A stretch of 64,000 nt of DNA from Flabesymbios commensalis (taxonomy: Eukaryota; Annelida; Polychaeta; Terebellida; Flabelligeridae), in the NCBI GenBank assembly GCA_964017125.1, contig OZ024902.1:34631676-34695675 (forward strand), given 5' to 3'. The position numbers were made by a program, and so were the translations under genes. Below, piece after piece: positions 11,001-22,339 of the stretch. Every line of letters begins with the position of its first letter. Positions within the stretch are counted from its first letter, which is position 1. The notes beneath the pieces are model-generated. The model did no database searches, was not told the DNA's origin, and saw only the letters and a list, made by a program, of their open reading frames with translations.

Positions 11001-12639
11001 CATTATATAGCTTTAAAATGTTATGTCATCACCTATTTATCCAATGTCTCAATAGTAATGCTAATTACATAGTAAAACATCTGTTTATGTATAGCACACA
11101 CCACCCTTCTACGTAACAGACAGAATGACTTTTTATATGAACACATCCACACAAGATCGACTGAACAATGTTTTAACACATTCAAGAACATATACACTGT
11201 AGATCAATGTAGAATTGCGCCGTTTTGAATGTAATGTATTTTGAAATAGTAGCTGTCACTTCTATATGAGCACATTGATGCACCAGAGTGTGTAATTGTT
11301 CATATACAATGAGGGTGCACTTCATGACAGTGACCTTTCACGTTCTAGATATCAATAATATTCTACACCAGACCTCTAAGATGTTTACCTATTTTAAACG
11401 AGTTAGCAACATTAGTGTGTATAATTATTAACCACCTGTATCATAGTTAGCCCACATGAGGTCAACAACAATGTCATAGCATACTATCCTAATGATAGTA
11501 TTTCAAAATCTGTTCTTCAGCACTTGAACAGACACTGTTATAAATTTAGTTATAAATTACTAAAAAAAGTAACGCAATGTAACACAATGGGGCATAGCAA
11601 AAGAATATTTGTACAGATCACGTGTACAGGGCTAGCGTCTACACTGCAGTGTATCAACTATCATAGCAAAGGCAAGTTAAGGTCATTGCAATGTCAAAGT
11701 TTTTCTTCAATTAATTGTCATTACACTTTTAGGTGACACAAAATATTTGACAAAACCCAGCGAATGTGCATATTATTAAGTAGTCAAAATGATTTGCTTG
11801 TGAATTCACATTGCCATGACTTAGGGGTTGTAGAATAGATACTATATATACCTGGGAAATACACATAACTTAAGATTTGGGCTTGTTTGACGTAATTGTT
11901 TGCACCCAAGTTTTACCGTACATTTTTTGTGCAATACATACATTGAACACTAAATTAGAGCTGGATAAGATGTTATAGAGTAAATAACAGGTTATTGTTC
12001 CATTCTGCTTTGTATTATTGTTTTCCTCTAATTAGATTGAAACACCTTAATAACCTCACCTGTCAGGATTGTTTATGATAACCCTGAGTTGTCAAGGAAA
12101 ACACCTTACGTTAAACATTAGGCAAAGTCAGGGGAAAGTGAAGAATTTTGCTCTAAAGATCCCACGAATTGACTTTAATTTAACCGAAAAATCAAAGGGA
12201 CAAGCCCCCAACACATCTTGGTCACGAAAAGCCAGTAAATGTCACGATTTTCTAAATTTTGTAGCAACACTTAATAATGTCTAGGATTTAAAGAACTTTT
12301 ATCGCTACGATGCTCTAATTGCGATAATTCATTAGCCTTGAGGTCACGAACAGATGCCTTGTTTAATAGGTGATATTGACATACAAGAGGTATAATTACT
12401 ATGTAATATCAGATATTTAATTATACAATATTTTTGTTAAATATAAATATAATTGTAATAAATATAATGTTATCTTTGTGTGGTTTGCACTGTTTATAAA
12501 TTAACAAACAGCAAGTATTCTATAAGATAATAACAGCGCGGCATTATCCCCTAAATATAGGACGACTGGCCTCCTTCTCTGATGATATCAGCAAAAAGCG
12601 GGGTCAAAATATTTTCACTCACTCATGTGACCTATTTAT
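11001..12639. other. Interior of the element, no gene recognised
   Basis: No domain or splice-consistent coding was found. At about 11665-11700 the phrase AAGGTCATTGCAATGTCAAAG resembles the AGGTCA cluster at 60911. Otherwise this is AT-rich text. Confidence 0.4.
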
Positions 12640-13575
12640 GGTGTCCGGATAGGGCCATCTCGCCCTTTCGCAGTTTCATTGTTTCGCATCGCTCTTTCAT
12701 TGTTTCGCATCGCCCTTTCGCTGTTTCGCATCGCTCTTTCGCAGTTTCGTTGTTTCGCAGTTTCGTTATTTCGCATCGCCCTTTCGTTGTTTCGCACTTT
12801 CGTTGTTCCGCAGTCTCGCACTTTCGTTGTTTCGCACTTTCGCGGTTCCGCTCTTTCGTTGTTTCGCACTTTCGTTGTTTCGTACTTTCGCAGTTTCGTA
12901 CTTTCGTTGTTTCGCTCTTTCGCTTTTTCGCAGTTTCGTTGTTTTGCAGTTTCGTTGTTTCGCATCGCACTTTTGTTGTTTCGCACTTTCGTTGTTTCGC
13001 AGTCTCGCACTTTCGTTGTTTCGCACTTTCGCGGTTCCGCTCTTTCGTTGTTTCGCACTTTCGTTGTCTCGTACTTTCGCAGTTTCGTACTTTCAATGTT
13101 TCGCTCTTTCACACTTTCGCAGTTTCGTTGTTTCTCACTTTCGCACTTTCGCAGTCTCGCACTTTCGTTGTTTCGTACTTTCGCCCTTTCGTTGTTTCGT
13201 TCTTTCGTTGTTTCGCAGTCTCGCAGTTTCGTTGTTTCGTACTTTCGCTGTTTCGCTCTTTCGTTGTTTCGTAGTCTCGCAGTTTCGTACTTTCGCTGTT
13301 TCGCACTTTCGTTGTTTCGCTCTTTCGTTGTTTCGCACTTTCGCAGTTTCGTTGTTTCGTACTTTCGCTGTTTCGCACTTTCGTTGTTTCGCACTTTCGC
13401 AGTTTCGCACTTTCGTTGTTTCGCTCTTTCGTTGTTTCGAAGTCTCGCAGTTTTGTTGTTTCGTACTTTCACACTCTCGCTGTGTCGCTCTTTCGTTGTT
13501 TCGCACTTTCGCAGTTTCGTACTTTCGTTGTTTTGTACTTTTGCAGTTTCGCACTTTCGTTGTTTCGTACTCGAA
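12640..13575 (-). repeat. Octamer array, left arm
   Basis: Read on the - strand, the array is made of CGAAANNN octamers, mainly alternating CGAAACAA with CGAAAGTG, CGAAAGAG or CGAAACTG, with occasional CGATG pentamers. The array decays at about 13575, where normal AT-rich sequence resumes. Confidence 0.9.
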
Positions 13576-14125
13576 TTTATGCTTAGCGAAATTCAAAGAT
13601 TCATAAGCTATAGCTTAAGTGTGAGAGCATCTTAAGGTATATTAAAAGCTCACATCAGCATGGAAATAATGCAAAGCTAAGGCAAAACGCGTAACAACAT
13701 TTACAATATAGGTGAAAATTCAGTTTTCACTGACAAGCTAATCTTTCAGCCTATTTTTATGACCATGCACATTTTAGTGATTAGATGTTGAGTAAATAAG
13801 TACCTAGTTTTTTTTTGTTTTGTTTTTCCAATTTTTTTCAAAAATGGCGAATACAAGCAATTGCGTAATGCTTAGAGGGGGGTTAAGTGATGAGTTACGG
13901 GATTTAGTCAAAATAGGGTTAAAAAGTGTTACGAAGAAGGTGTCAAAATCGTTACGTAATTGTTGAACGGCCCACAAACACTAGCAGGCAAACTATCGTA
14001 AGTAACATGATGCAATTACGCTAGTTTACTTGGAAATAATCGTTTAGGCCTACTGCGCTGTTATATGTAATGTGAATTCGTCCTGTGGTGAATTACTCTG
14101 TTCTCAGTAATGTTCCTGACGATAT
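13576..14125. other. Foldback element interior, non-coding
   Basis: AT-rich sequence with no recognisable gene. It ends at the SINE target-site duplication TTCCTGACGATAT (14113-14125). Confidence 0.4.
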
Positions 14126-14455
14126 AAATGGGCGGGGGCCCTAGGGTAGCGGTTAGCACCGCTGCCTTTCACGCCGATACCGGCTTCGTTCCCCGGTTCG
14201 TTCCCCTGTCTCGGCGGTTTGAAAGAGACAAAAATGTTTCTACCCCTTCCACTCGTAAAAAAAAGGATTGTGGTGAGCCTACGTGACCCATAGGTACCGT
14301 GCACGGCATCAGACCGCCAAGGCTCGAATTGCGAATCCTGTGTCTGGAGGGCAGTGTCATATCATTCATCTCACCATCCTCATGAGGTTATCCTGGCCCA
14401 GTTTAGCCTATATGTGCGCACAGGTGGCCTAAAATCCCATTCATTTCATGTTCAT
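14126..14455 (+). mobile_element. Dimeric tRNA-derived SINE, full copy with perfect TSD
   Basis: The insertion is bounded by a perfect 13-bp duplication, TTCCTGACGATAT, at 14113-14125 and 14456-14468. It has two tRNA-like heads. The first (from 14131) shows an A-box-like TAGGGTAGCGGTTAGC and a B-box-like GGTTCGTTCCC, with an anticodon-loop-like CTTTCAC suggesting tRNA-Glu ancestry. The second (about 14272-14345) shows a TGACCCATAGGT A-box-like segment and a GCTCGAATTGCGAATCC B-box region. A unique body follows (CCTCATGAGGTTATCCTGGC, CCCAGTTTAGCCTATATGTG), then a TTCATTTCATG tail. The intact duplication indicates LINE-driven retroposition. Paralogues lie at 32167, 51842 and 47820. Confidence 0.9.
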
Positions 14456-14592
14456 TTCCTGACGATATTCCGCAGAGAAATTGAAATTTTGGACAATACC
14501 AGGCATTTTGTGACCGATATAATCCGTCTGCGTTCCACTAAAGCCTGTCTCGGGGCAGGCGTGAGATTTAGGGCGTAGCGACGCCACAGCGT

Positions 14593-14731
14593 ATGGTGAA
14601 TGCGCAGCAGACAAATTAAAAAACTTTTGCAGTTCTAGTCTATGGACATGTTTACATCATATGGTCATATTAGGAATCCAAAATAAAATCACCGATTTTT
14701 TTATGATTTTAGCCTGGGCCAGTCCCTTTAA
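14593..14731 (+). mobile_element. Half copy of the long palindromic MITE
   Basis: Starting at GGTGAATGCGCAGCA, this matches the right half of the element at 50343-50707: TTTGCAGTTCTAGTCTATG, then ACATCATATGGTCATATTA, then AAAATAAAATCACCGATTTT, ending in GGGCCAGTCCCTTTAA. The left half is missing. Confidence 0.85.
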
Positions 14732-14859
14732 GCATCATCAGCCAAAAACACACAACATAGGCCCATAGCGTTCAAATAACATTGAAGCAGCGTTGGACCA
14801 ATGCTCAACACACGTGATACAAAGAGGCGAGTGGAGCGGAAGGGAGGGGAGGTGGAAAA

Positions 14860-15383
14860 GAACGAAAGTGCGAAACAACGAAACTGCGAGACTGCGAAAC
14901 AACGAAAGAGCGAAACAACGAAAGTGCAAAACAACGAAAGAGCGAAACAACGAAAGTGCGAAAGTACGAAACAACGAAACTGCGAGACCGCAAAACAACG
15001 AAAGTGCGAAACAACAAAAAGAGCGAAAGTGCGAAACAACGGAAGTGCGAAACAACGAAAGAGCGAAACAACGAAAGCGCGAAAGTGCGAAACAACGAAA
15101 GTATGAAACTGCGAAAGAGCGATGCGAAACAACGAAAGAGCGATGCGAAACAACGACGCTGGAAACAACGAAACAGCGAAACAGCAAAAGAGCGAAGCGA
15201 AACAACGAAACTGCGAAACAACGACACTGCGAAACAACGAAAGGGCGATGCGAAACTGCAAAACTACGAAACAACGAAAGGGCGAAACTGCGAAAGGGTG
15301 ATGCGAAAGAGCGAGATTTTAATTTTTGAAACAGCGAAACAACGAAAGGGCGAGATGGCCCTATCCGGACACCATACCTATTG
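14860..15383 (+). repeat. Octamer array, right arm
   Basis: A + strand array of CGAAANNN words with interspersed CGATG pentamers near 15120 and 15146. It ends in the terminal repeat GGGCGAGATGGCCCTATCCG and CA-TA at 15383. Confidence 0.9.
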
Positions 15384-16029
15384 CAGCGGGCGCCTTCTTA
15401 ATTTTTACCAAATGCCTTAACATGCAAAATAAAACAGCTCCCTTTTCTAGATCCTAGAGCTACCCCTGAAACATGCGTGACTAATGAAGCCAAACTGTTT
15501 CAAGTACGTACTTGCTTCGGTCTTAGAGATGATTAAATTTTATTCTCAGAAATGCGTTGGTAATATAGCAATGCTTAACTCTGCGAAGGAATGAATGAAC
15601 CTCGGAACAATGAGTATGCGGACAAACAGACTACACTGAATCAGGGTTACCCACCAAGGATAGTGAGATGAATCTGGTGGCACTGTCGTCTAAACCTACG
15701 ATTAAAAATTCGAGTCTTGACAGTCTGAAAGCAAGCAGGCTGCTTCGCGTTCACAGAGGCTCCCCACAATACTGAATTCTTAAGTTTGTGAAGGGGGGGG
15801 GGGGAGGACATTTTTAAGCAACCATACCAGAGTGGGGAACGGGCCTATTACATTCACCACTACACCAGACCCACTGTTTCATGCATTTATGTGTATTTGG
15901 GGGGGAATACTAGATACCATTCAGCATAATCGTTTTTTATCTGATGTAGTACTTCAGTCAAGCTCCTGATTTCTAAAGCGAGAAAAATATTAAAAACGGT
16001 GCCATTGTATTCCCTGGTAACAGATAATC
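15384..16029. other. Interior sequence, no gene recognised
   Basis: Contains a 12-base G run near 15788 and otherwise plain sequence. No supported feature. Confidence 0.4.
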
Positions 16030-16526
16030 AAGCCTCTGTCTGAAATATCGAGGAAGATTAAACTTGTATGATGATGTTATGGCGGCCATTTTAATTTTTT
16101 TTTGATACATGTAGTGATGTCCAACGCATCCCTTGATACCGAAAACATGTCGTTTAGTGAAATAAAACTCGTCTCGTTCTCAATTATTGACAGGTACATG
16201 CTAACTTCAGTGATTTCATGGCGGCCATTTTAAATTTTGCATGATATTAATGTCAAGTGAATGTATCGTTTGCTTCATTGCATTCCTCGATAACGAAAAC
16301 AAATGGTTTGGTGAAATAATCTTGTCTCTATCTTAATTATTGGTGAAGATATGATAACTTTAGTAATTTCATGGCGGCTATTTTGAATTTTGCCTGATAA
16401 GAGGGTTTTAACACCCGTTTGCGAGCTCCATCAAACTTTTTTTCTTATTCTGTGGTCTATTCTGAACATTTTCATATAGGTGGCATATTTTAACCACCGA
16501 ATTCCCACAGGATTACACATGCTTCT
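16030..16526 (-). repeat. Right arm: three ~145-bp tandem units with GGCCGCCAT core
   Basis: Reverse-complement units of the left arm at 10183, with cores ATGGCGGCCATTTTAA (about 16078 and 16217) and ATGGCGGCTATTTTGAA (about 16371). The outer 140 bp pairs with 10183-10330. Confidence 0.85.
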
Positions 16527-18589
16527 GCACTAATATTAATATTATTGTTGTGCTGATAATCTTTTTGATTGGTTTATAATATTTGAATACATAAACCAAT
16601 GTAATGAAAATAAGTCATTTTAAAAGAGAATAATATGTAAGTGTGGTGGATTAATCAAGACACCTTTGACTTGCGCTGCGTAGACACTCTCTGCGCATGC
16701 TCACACAATCACTTGACTTTTTGACTTGGAGGGATGCCTAATATATGGGGATTTTCGTTGACACCGGTTGGGTATAAACCGCAATTTGAGAGTATGCATT
16801 TTTTGTAACAATGATATCGGGGACGAATTTTATTATATGTTTAAATGTTCATATTTTAACTGAGAACGTTCAATCTATGTACTTTGTATGATCACTCTAA
16901 TGTCGCAAATTTGAAGAACATGAGGAACACCGAAGACAAACCTAGACAGACCACCTTTGTAAATTTATTTTAAAAAATATTAGATCGCTTTTTATGAATA
17001 CTTGTGGAGCAACTGTTACCTTTAAATATCACGTCAAATAGTATAGTTATAATAAAATGTACAGTAGTAGCATTTTAATGTAGTAATAGGTTTGTACATA
17101 TTATATATTTCGAAATGAAAAATGGCTAAACTAATTGTCATAGATGCAAAGTACGCATAACCGAAATATGTTTGGGGGAACATGTTCAAATGACGTCATC
17201 AAGATGGATGCAATTTTACACATTTGGGTCTCTTTGATCACCTTTCAATTTCAGTGTATATTTCAAATATACAATACCTTTACTTTTTATTATCAACTTT
17301 TGAAAAAAAACATTTTCTAGCAGATTTAATATTGAATATTTGATCTCTAAAATGGCTAAATAAAATTGGCTAAAAAATGCAAAATTTCACAATAAATTAC
17401 TAATTTGCTAGGTAACATACAGATAATAAAAGATAATATAAGAATAATAATACATGTATATATTATAATGATATAAGAATAAGAATAAAAAATAATAATA
17501 TCCATGCAGTCCACAGATTCTCTGCATATTGAAAAAAATCAAAATATACTACAGCATTGGAGGATATATGCATATGTAATTTTTATTTTTTCTCACCCTT
17601 TGATCCCGGAAGTAGTGACATTAAAAATATATATATATATATATATATATTCTTATTTATAGTTTTTAAGTAAAAACAAAACCAACCACGTTACTAGCAG
17701 TTGAAATGCTTTTTAAATATTATTAAACTAGTCAGCGATAACACCAACATATTTTAGCGTTGACCCTTTGTCTATGCAATACAAAACAAAATTATCCCGA
17801 ATTCACTTCGTGTATTGAAAAAAATGTGGTGAGGGGCATACACAAAAATTGCTATTAATCAAACAAATGGATTTAATAGTAGCCGTTTGTGATGCAGCTT
17901 ATTAAAAATTCAAGGATAATATTTTTAAAATTGTAATTAACACTCTAACATAGATAATTCTAAATTTGTAATAATAAATACGTGCTGTCAGGATTTTAAG
18001 GCTGAATGTTCACAGTCTAAAAACTACAATTATTGTCAAAATACACTCAAGTGAAATAAATACAGAGTTTTCGTAAAATGAAAGCTCTTTTTATCGGACA
18101 CAAAATAGATTATTAATCTTAGGCGAATCCCAAGCTATGTAATTCGTGGTTTGTTCGAATCTCGATTTGTTTGTAACAGTCTCTTTTAGCAATGAAATCT
18201 TGAGGGTGGTCCAAACCAAAAATTAATCCGAAAGAAATATAAATTTATATAGCAGATTCTATGTCTATCAAGAAAATCTTGTATTTCAAATACGTTTCAA
18301 TGGTTCTTTTATATGTTAGATATAGTTTCGCATTGTTTTTGAATATGTTCAACGATGTGTCAGTGTTTTTTTAGATTGACTTCGATTGATCATCGCCGAC
18401 ATCGGTCCAGTCACATGGTCAACTTCAAAAATTCTTATATTATCGCTCACGTTGAATTCGTGTTTTTGTTAACTATTAATAATAGTATTATCCGTACTAT
18501 CCGTACGCGCTAATTAAATGTGCAGATAATCTTGTTTAATAATGTTATTGATAGATTTTGTCAATATTATGTAATTTGTATGTAATGAT
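16527..18589. other. AT-rich non-coding stretch with (TA)n
   Basis: No gene recognised. A (TA) dinucleotide run occupies about 17626-17650. Confidence 0.45.
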
Positions 18590-18905
18590 ACAAGAGTCAA
18601 TGTTCATTAATATATTAATGTGAACAATTAGTAGATTGTTATTGATAGGTTTGGTTTTGTGTGAACAATTACTAGATTGTTATTGATAGTTTGGTTGATA
18701 TTATCTAATTTGTTTGTAATGATACAAGAATCAAAGTTCACATTTAAATAGTAGATTAGATCAATCAGAGACATGTATAAATATTCATAGTAGATTAGAT
18801 CAATCAGAGACATGTATAAATAGTCCTAGTAGATTTGATCAATTTGAGACATGTATAAATATTCATAGTAGATTAGATCAATTAGAGACATGTATAAATA
18901 TTCAC
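18590..18905 (+). repeat. Two short tandem repeats, ~80 bp and ~40 bp units
   Basis: First, a unit with TGTGAACAATTAGTAGATTG, then TTATTGATAG and ATGATACAAGA recurs between 18580 and 18740. Then about four copies of a ~40-bp unit containing TAGTAGATTAGATCAAT, CAGAGACATGTATAAAT and ATTC run from 18745 to 18902. The last four copies are nearly identical. Confidence 0.85.
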
Positions 18906-18958
18906 TGGTTAATCCTGTTAACTGACTGTCAAGTAAATTTATACCTATTTTGGTCTTA

Positions 18959-19012
18959 GGGCTTCACTCTGTTACAACCACGTTTACATTAACAACATTT
19001 GAAGTGAAGCCC
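18959..19012. repeat. Short inverted repeat (hairpin)
   Basis: GGGCTTCACT at 18959-18968 pairs perfectly with AGTGAAGCCC at 19003-19012 around a 34-base loop, followed by TTTTT. Role unknown. Confidence 0.5.
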
Positions 19013-19340
19013 TTTTTATTTGTAGTCGTTTAATTTGATGTTTATTTTTAATAAACAAATTTTCCCCATTTTATGTGTCCGTTTTTTGTACGATAAAAGG
19101 ATCGTCTCGTGATCTGATTAACCTTTGATCACCATTTTTAATCATTTATTGAACTGCGATATCACCATGCACTTACATCTGTAATGACAATGATATGCTT
19201 TTTCATTAATTGATGTATTTTATTACAAGCCGGTTAGGAAGTCATCACATCCATGGGTATATCACTGTTTGATCTCAACCTAGTTCTGAAAGCCAGGAGG
19301 AAACACTGCTATTGATGAAAGTGTGAATAGCGATTGATAC

Positions 19341-19414
19341 ATCGTCGCCTCGGAGCTAAATGTTCCTATCTTCCACTCTGACGAGTGTCAGATAGGATCA
19401 TCCGAGGCGACGAT
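19341..19414. mobile_element. 74-bp palindromic hairpin element, copy 1
   Basis: ATCGTCGCCTCGGAGCTAAA on the left pairs with TCCGAGGCGACGAT on the right. An inner stem, CCTATCT...AGATAGG and CACTC/GAGTG, closes around TGAC. The same hairpin occurs at 37157-37235, 18 kb away, in unrelated flanks, which makes it a mobile or duplicated hairpin rather than chance. Confidence 0.75.
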
Positions 19415-19429
19415 ATCTGCTTGACTTGG

Positions 19430-20770
19430 CCAGTACTACCAATCTTTCGTTTATGTGTTTGTTTCTTTCACATCTAATCTTATCTAAACATATAATTGGC
19501 ATCGGAATATAACAGAGCTCGGCCTAGCAAGACAAAACTATATATCTATCATTTTGACTGTTAGAGATAACTTGTACATTTATCTCTTTGCCTTTGATCC
19601 GCATTAGATGGGAATCTTCTGTGCTTGGCGAAAACCAAGAAGATTAACGGTGATGCAACATTCTCTGTGGTAGCCGCTCCACTTTGGAACGAGATTTCAT
19701 CGTAATTTGCCACCATAATGTGAGCATTGTCTACAATGTCCAAATGTGGCAGCATAACGTCAGAATGTAGGAATATAATGTCATTATATGATGTCATGAC
19801 AATTTAGAATTCAACATTTCGATGCCTGTATTTCAGTTATTAATGCCATTAATTGTAAAATATCACGATATGACATTATAGTGTCGTATTATGCAATACA
19901 AATAGAAAATCATGATATGTTGGTCGCTTTCCATTTTATCCCACCAAGTTATCATAAAACATTCCTTATTATGCACACTATGCTAAGATAATGTCAGGAT
20001 AATCCTGTGGTGGACAGTGGTTAATATAACTGGACTTGTACCATCCACAGGTGCTCGTAATTCAATATATGTGGTAGTATAAAATAACATTTGCACACAA
20101 TACGTGAATTATACTATATAAAGTTGTATTATATAACTGTATCATGTCTCTACCGCATATTAAAACGCCCGAAACACATTACATCACCCCAATAACAGTT
20201 GTAACCTTAAGAACATTGGGCTATGCATATAGGACATCGGCTACAACCACCCTACATCACTGGGGTTGAACTAGGTCAGGGCCAAAAACGTTTGGTGACG
20301 ATCTCAAACGATTTTCACATGTGTGTTGTCACGGTTTAGCTGCTATATATCTTCACCAGACAGATCACGTTATCATTTTTCTATTACCTTGGCTTTTGAA
20401 ATATGCTGGCCGTGTTGCTATGGTAAGGACGTATATTAGTCTTTGTCACTGCATGTAAATATTTGTTATTTCTAATATTTCATTGAATTTATTAACCGAA
20501 AATAGAATAGATAGAAACTGAATGTCACGGTTACATTGTGATAGTTTCACGGTTGCTAAATGATTGCTTTCTATAGTGTCACAGTTTAGTGATGACAGTT
20601 TGTATTGGCTTCATGATGGAACAGGTCGCTGTTTTTATTGCCACCGGAATGAATATAGGGACAGCCACAATGCGGAAATTAGGCATTGCATTGTTCAATC
20701 ACAAGCCATTCTTTTGTAGCACCTGTTCAAGATTATGCTTGTGAAATTTGGTGGAATTCAAATATAAATG
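19430..20770. other. Non-coding, no gene recognised
   Basis: TAATGT/CATTA-rich text around 19690-19900 and plain sequence after that. No supported exon. Confidence 0.4.
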
Positions 20771-20779
20771 TATGTGATG

Positions 20780-21600
20780 AAATAACAGAGCGAGCCATGA
20801 GATGTTATTTAGGTGTACATAATCTTACCCCACTACCCGCATTATAATGATGAAATGGGTTAGATAAGAACTAAGTATCGTCATTATATACATGTTATTA
20901 GATTTTGGAATCGTTTAGTAAATATGGAAAATCACAGATTAACAAAACATATTTTTCAGTCTGACGTATTATTTTCATTGACAGGTAAGCGCAATTGGTC
21001 GTACAATGTAAATAAAAAAAATTAACAGCCAAGTTTACCCGAAAATGTCTTTGAAAACTTTATCGCGTGTGATATTTTAAATGTAAAACATAAAACTATT
21101 TTATTAATGGAGCAAGAGTGGAAGCGAGACACTTCAAATAAACCTAAATTGAGAAAATAATATTACCCTTGAAGAATATTTTGCTATACCAGACTATGTT
21201 TCCAGCTTAATACCTAAACCTCATAGAAGTATTTTTGCTCAATTTTGTTGTGGAATTTTGCCTTTGAGAGTAGAAACAGGCCGTAGACAAAGAGATAGAG
21301 ATGATACAACTGGACAGACACGCTCTTTCAAACGGGAAGAGCGTGTCTGTTCAATGTGCTCATCTGGCGAAGTCGAAGATGAATACCATTTCTTGTTAAA
21401 ATGAATGGCTTTGCTGAAATTAGGGTTGATTATTAACAATATTATGCGAAATAACGCCGATTTCATCAATCTAGCTCTAGAACAAAAATGTTTTTGTTTT
21501 TTTAACACCAAATATTGGAGAGAAACATTTAATTTTATATGCAAAGCTTGGGCAAAGAGAAAGACCTGTTTATATTTGTAATACTTTCCTCCTCGGCACA
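20780..21600 (+). mobile_element. LINE 3' fragment (C-terminal part of reverse transcriptase protein)
   Basis: Decayed + strand coding gives recognisable C-terminal non-LTR element text. RAMRCYLGVHNLTPLPAL lies at about 20790. Further on, in one frame at about 21165-21290, are FAIPDYVSSLIPKP and FAQFCCGILPLRVETGR. RVCSMCSSGEVEDEYHFLL follows at about 21340-21400 and carries the CxxC...HxxxxC-type knuckle, with the final cysteine position lost at a stop codon, TGA at 21403. Then comes FNTKYWRETFNFICKAWAKR at about 21510-21560. The upstream part needs several frame changes. The tail belongs to the CR1/Jockey-like clade by pattern; the exact family is uncertain. It is 5' truncated, as is usual for LINE copies. 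Confidence 0.75.
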
Positions 21601-21954
21601 CTGTATACGTTTTGTTTGTTGTAACATTTTATAAAGTGACATTATAAGCCAAATTGGCCCGGCATATCCTATTGTTCATGACTATGATATCTATGTCTAT
21701 GTTGTTTATGTATATATGCATATCACTATAGAATATAAATGCTTACTATATGTATCACTTCACTGTCTGCGAATTTAACATGTGAAAACATGAAATTCAT
21801 AACTGTGAACACATGTTACCGCTGACTTTCACAATTTCTTTATGGCGGCTTAGAGTTGACCTCATTTGGTTTTTTTCCCACATTCGCATATCAGTCTGAT
21901 TTAGCAGTACTTGCTGTGTTTATGGTCTGCCAAGGAAGACGATGAGCTCAAAAA
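21601..21954. other. LINE 3' flank and non-coding sequence
   Basis: Probably LINE 3' UTR at its start, then plain sequence. No gene recognised. Confidence 0.35.
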
Positions 21955-22335
21955 TCAAGATTTGTAACCAAAGATTTTTTTCACACTTAGGAAATTTTGT
22001 GGAGTTAACCGTTTACTTCCCATATGCGAGTTTATGTGTCCATAAAAATGAGCCTTATCTATGAATCTTTCATGGCAATATCGACAAGATAATTTCGGCT
22101 CGGCTTGATGTTTTCTAATCATAAATATGTCGTCGCAGGGATTGTTCAGTGCTGCATTCAAAAGAACACTGATCACATCTTATTTTTCCATCTTCGTGCT
22201 TATTCAGAATATGTCGTTTCAAATGGGTTTTTTCTGCATAATTATGATTTATCGCAGTGGTCATACTTGAATGTGGTGTCGCAATGTACAATTGAGATGT
22301 GGCAACTCATATTGTCACTGTATTCAGGTGAATAC
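21955..22335 (-). pseudogene. Broken C2H2 zinc-finger gene
   Basis: On the - strand, up to four consecutive C2H2 fingers can be read, but in two frames. The last finger is intact: CRYCHERFIDKAHFYGHINSH (C-x2-C-x12-H-x3-H; 21 residues, given in parts CRYC and HFYGHINSH). The preceding finger lies at 22115-22200 in another frame: IRCDQCSFECSTEQSLRRHI. The one before it reads EKTHLKRHILNKHEDGK (about 22180-22235), and its first cysteine is replaced by tyrosine and followed by a stop. A fourth, very decayed finger precedes it near 22250-22330. A single-base frame change between the last two fingers (about 22110-22120) breaks the array. Short linkers and H-x4-H spacing resemble ZFY/hunchback-type DNA-binding arrays. 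The reading ends with a stop at 21955. It is probably a pseudogene of a dispersed zinc-finger family. Confidence 0.65.
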
Positions 22336-22339
22336 GAGT

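Larger units (their letters stand above)
12640..15383. mobile_element. TA-flanked foldback element with octamer-array arms
   Basis: The ends are perfect inverted repeats of about 32 bp beginning TGGTGTCCGGATAGGG, followed by CCATCTCGCCCTTTCG. Each end is flanked by TA, suggesting a TA target-site duplication of the kind used by Tc1/mariner-type elements. Both arms consist of an array of 8-bp words: CGAAACAA, CGAAAGTG, CGAAAGAG and CGAAACTG on the right, and the complementary words on the left. The arms are unequal (about 935 and 525 bp). The 1.3-kb middle has no transposase and holds a SINE and half of a palindromic MITE. The arrays contain no stop word on either strand, so long frames encoding KQRKCETTKVRNNE-like or FRTFVVSHFRCF-like repeats run through them; these are artefacts of composition, not genes. 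Confidence 0.8.
10183..16526. mobile_element. 6.3-kb inverted-repeat element with tandem-subrepeat arms
   Basis: The left arm (10183-11000) and right arm (16030-16526) are reverse complements over at least 140 bp at their outer ends. Shared words are GTGGTTAAAATATG or its near match, CACCTATATGA, ATGTTCAGAATAGAC and AGGCAAAATTCAAAAT. Inward, each arm dissolves into ~140-bp tandem units. No transposase is recognisable between the arms, so this is non-autonomous or gutted. A separate foldback element (12640-15383) is nested in its interior. The architecture matches the foldback/TU type described in echinoderms, by structure rather than sequence match. Confidence 0.6.

Noticed and set aside
12582-13635. 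Very long open frames on both strands encoding FRTFVVSHFRCF-like or KQRKCETTKVRNNE-like repeats
   Set aside because: The octamer array contains no stop word on either strand, so several frames stay open through it. The peptides are translations of a microsatellite-like array.
14126-14345. A genuine tRNA gene
   Set aside because: Box sequences are present, but the acceptor and anticodon stems do not pair well, and the unit is flanked by target-site duplications as a SINE.
14728-15420. Matching long frames on both strands in the right arm
   Set aside because: Same octamer array in inverse orientation; no start, splice or domain support.
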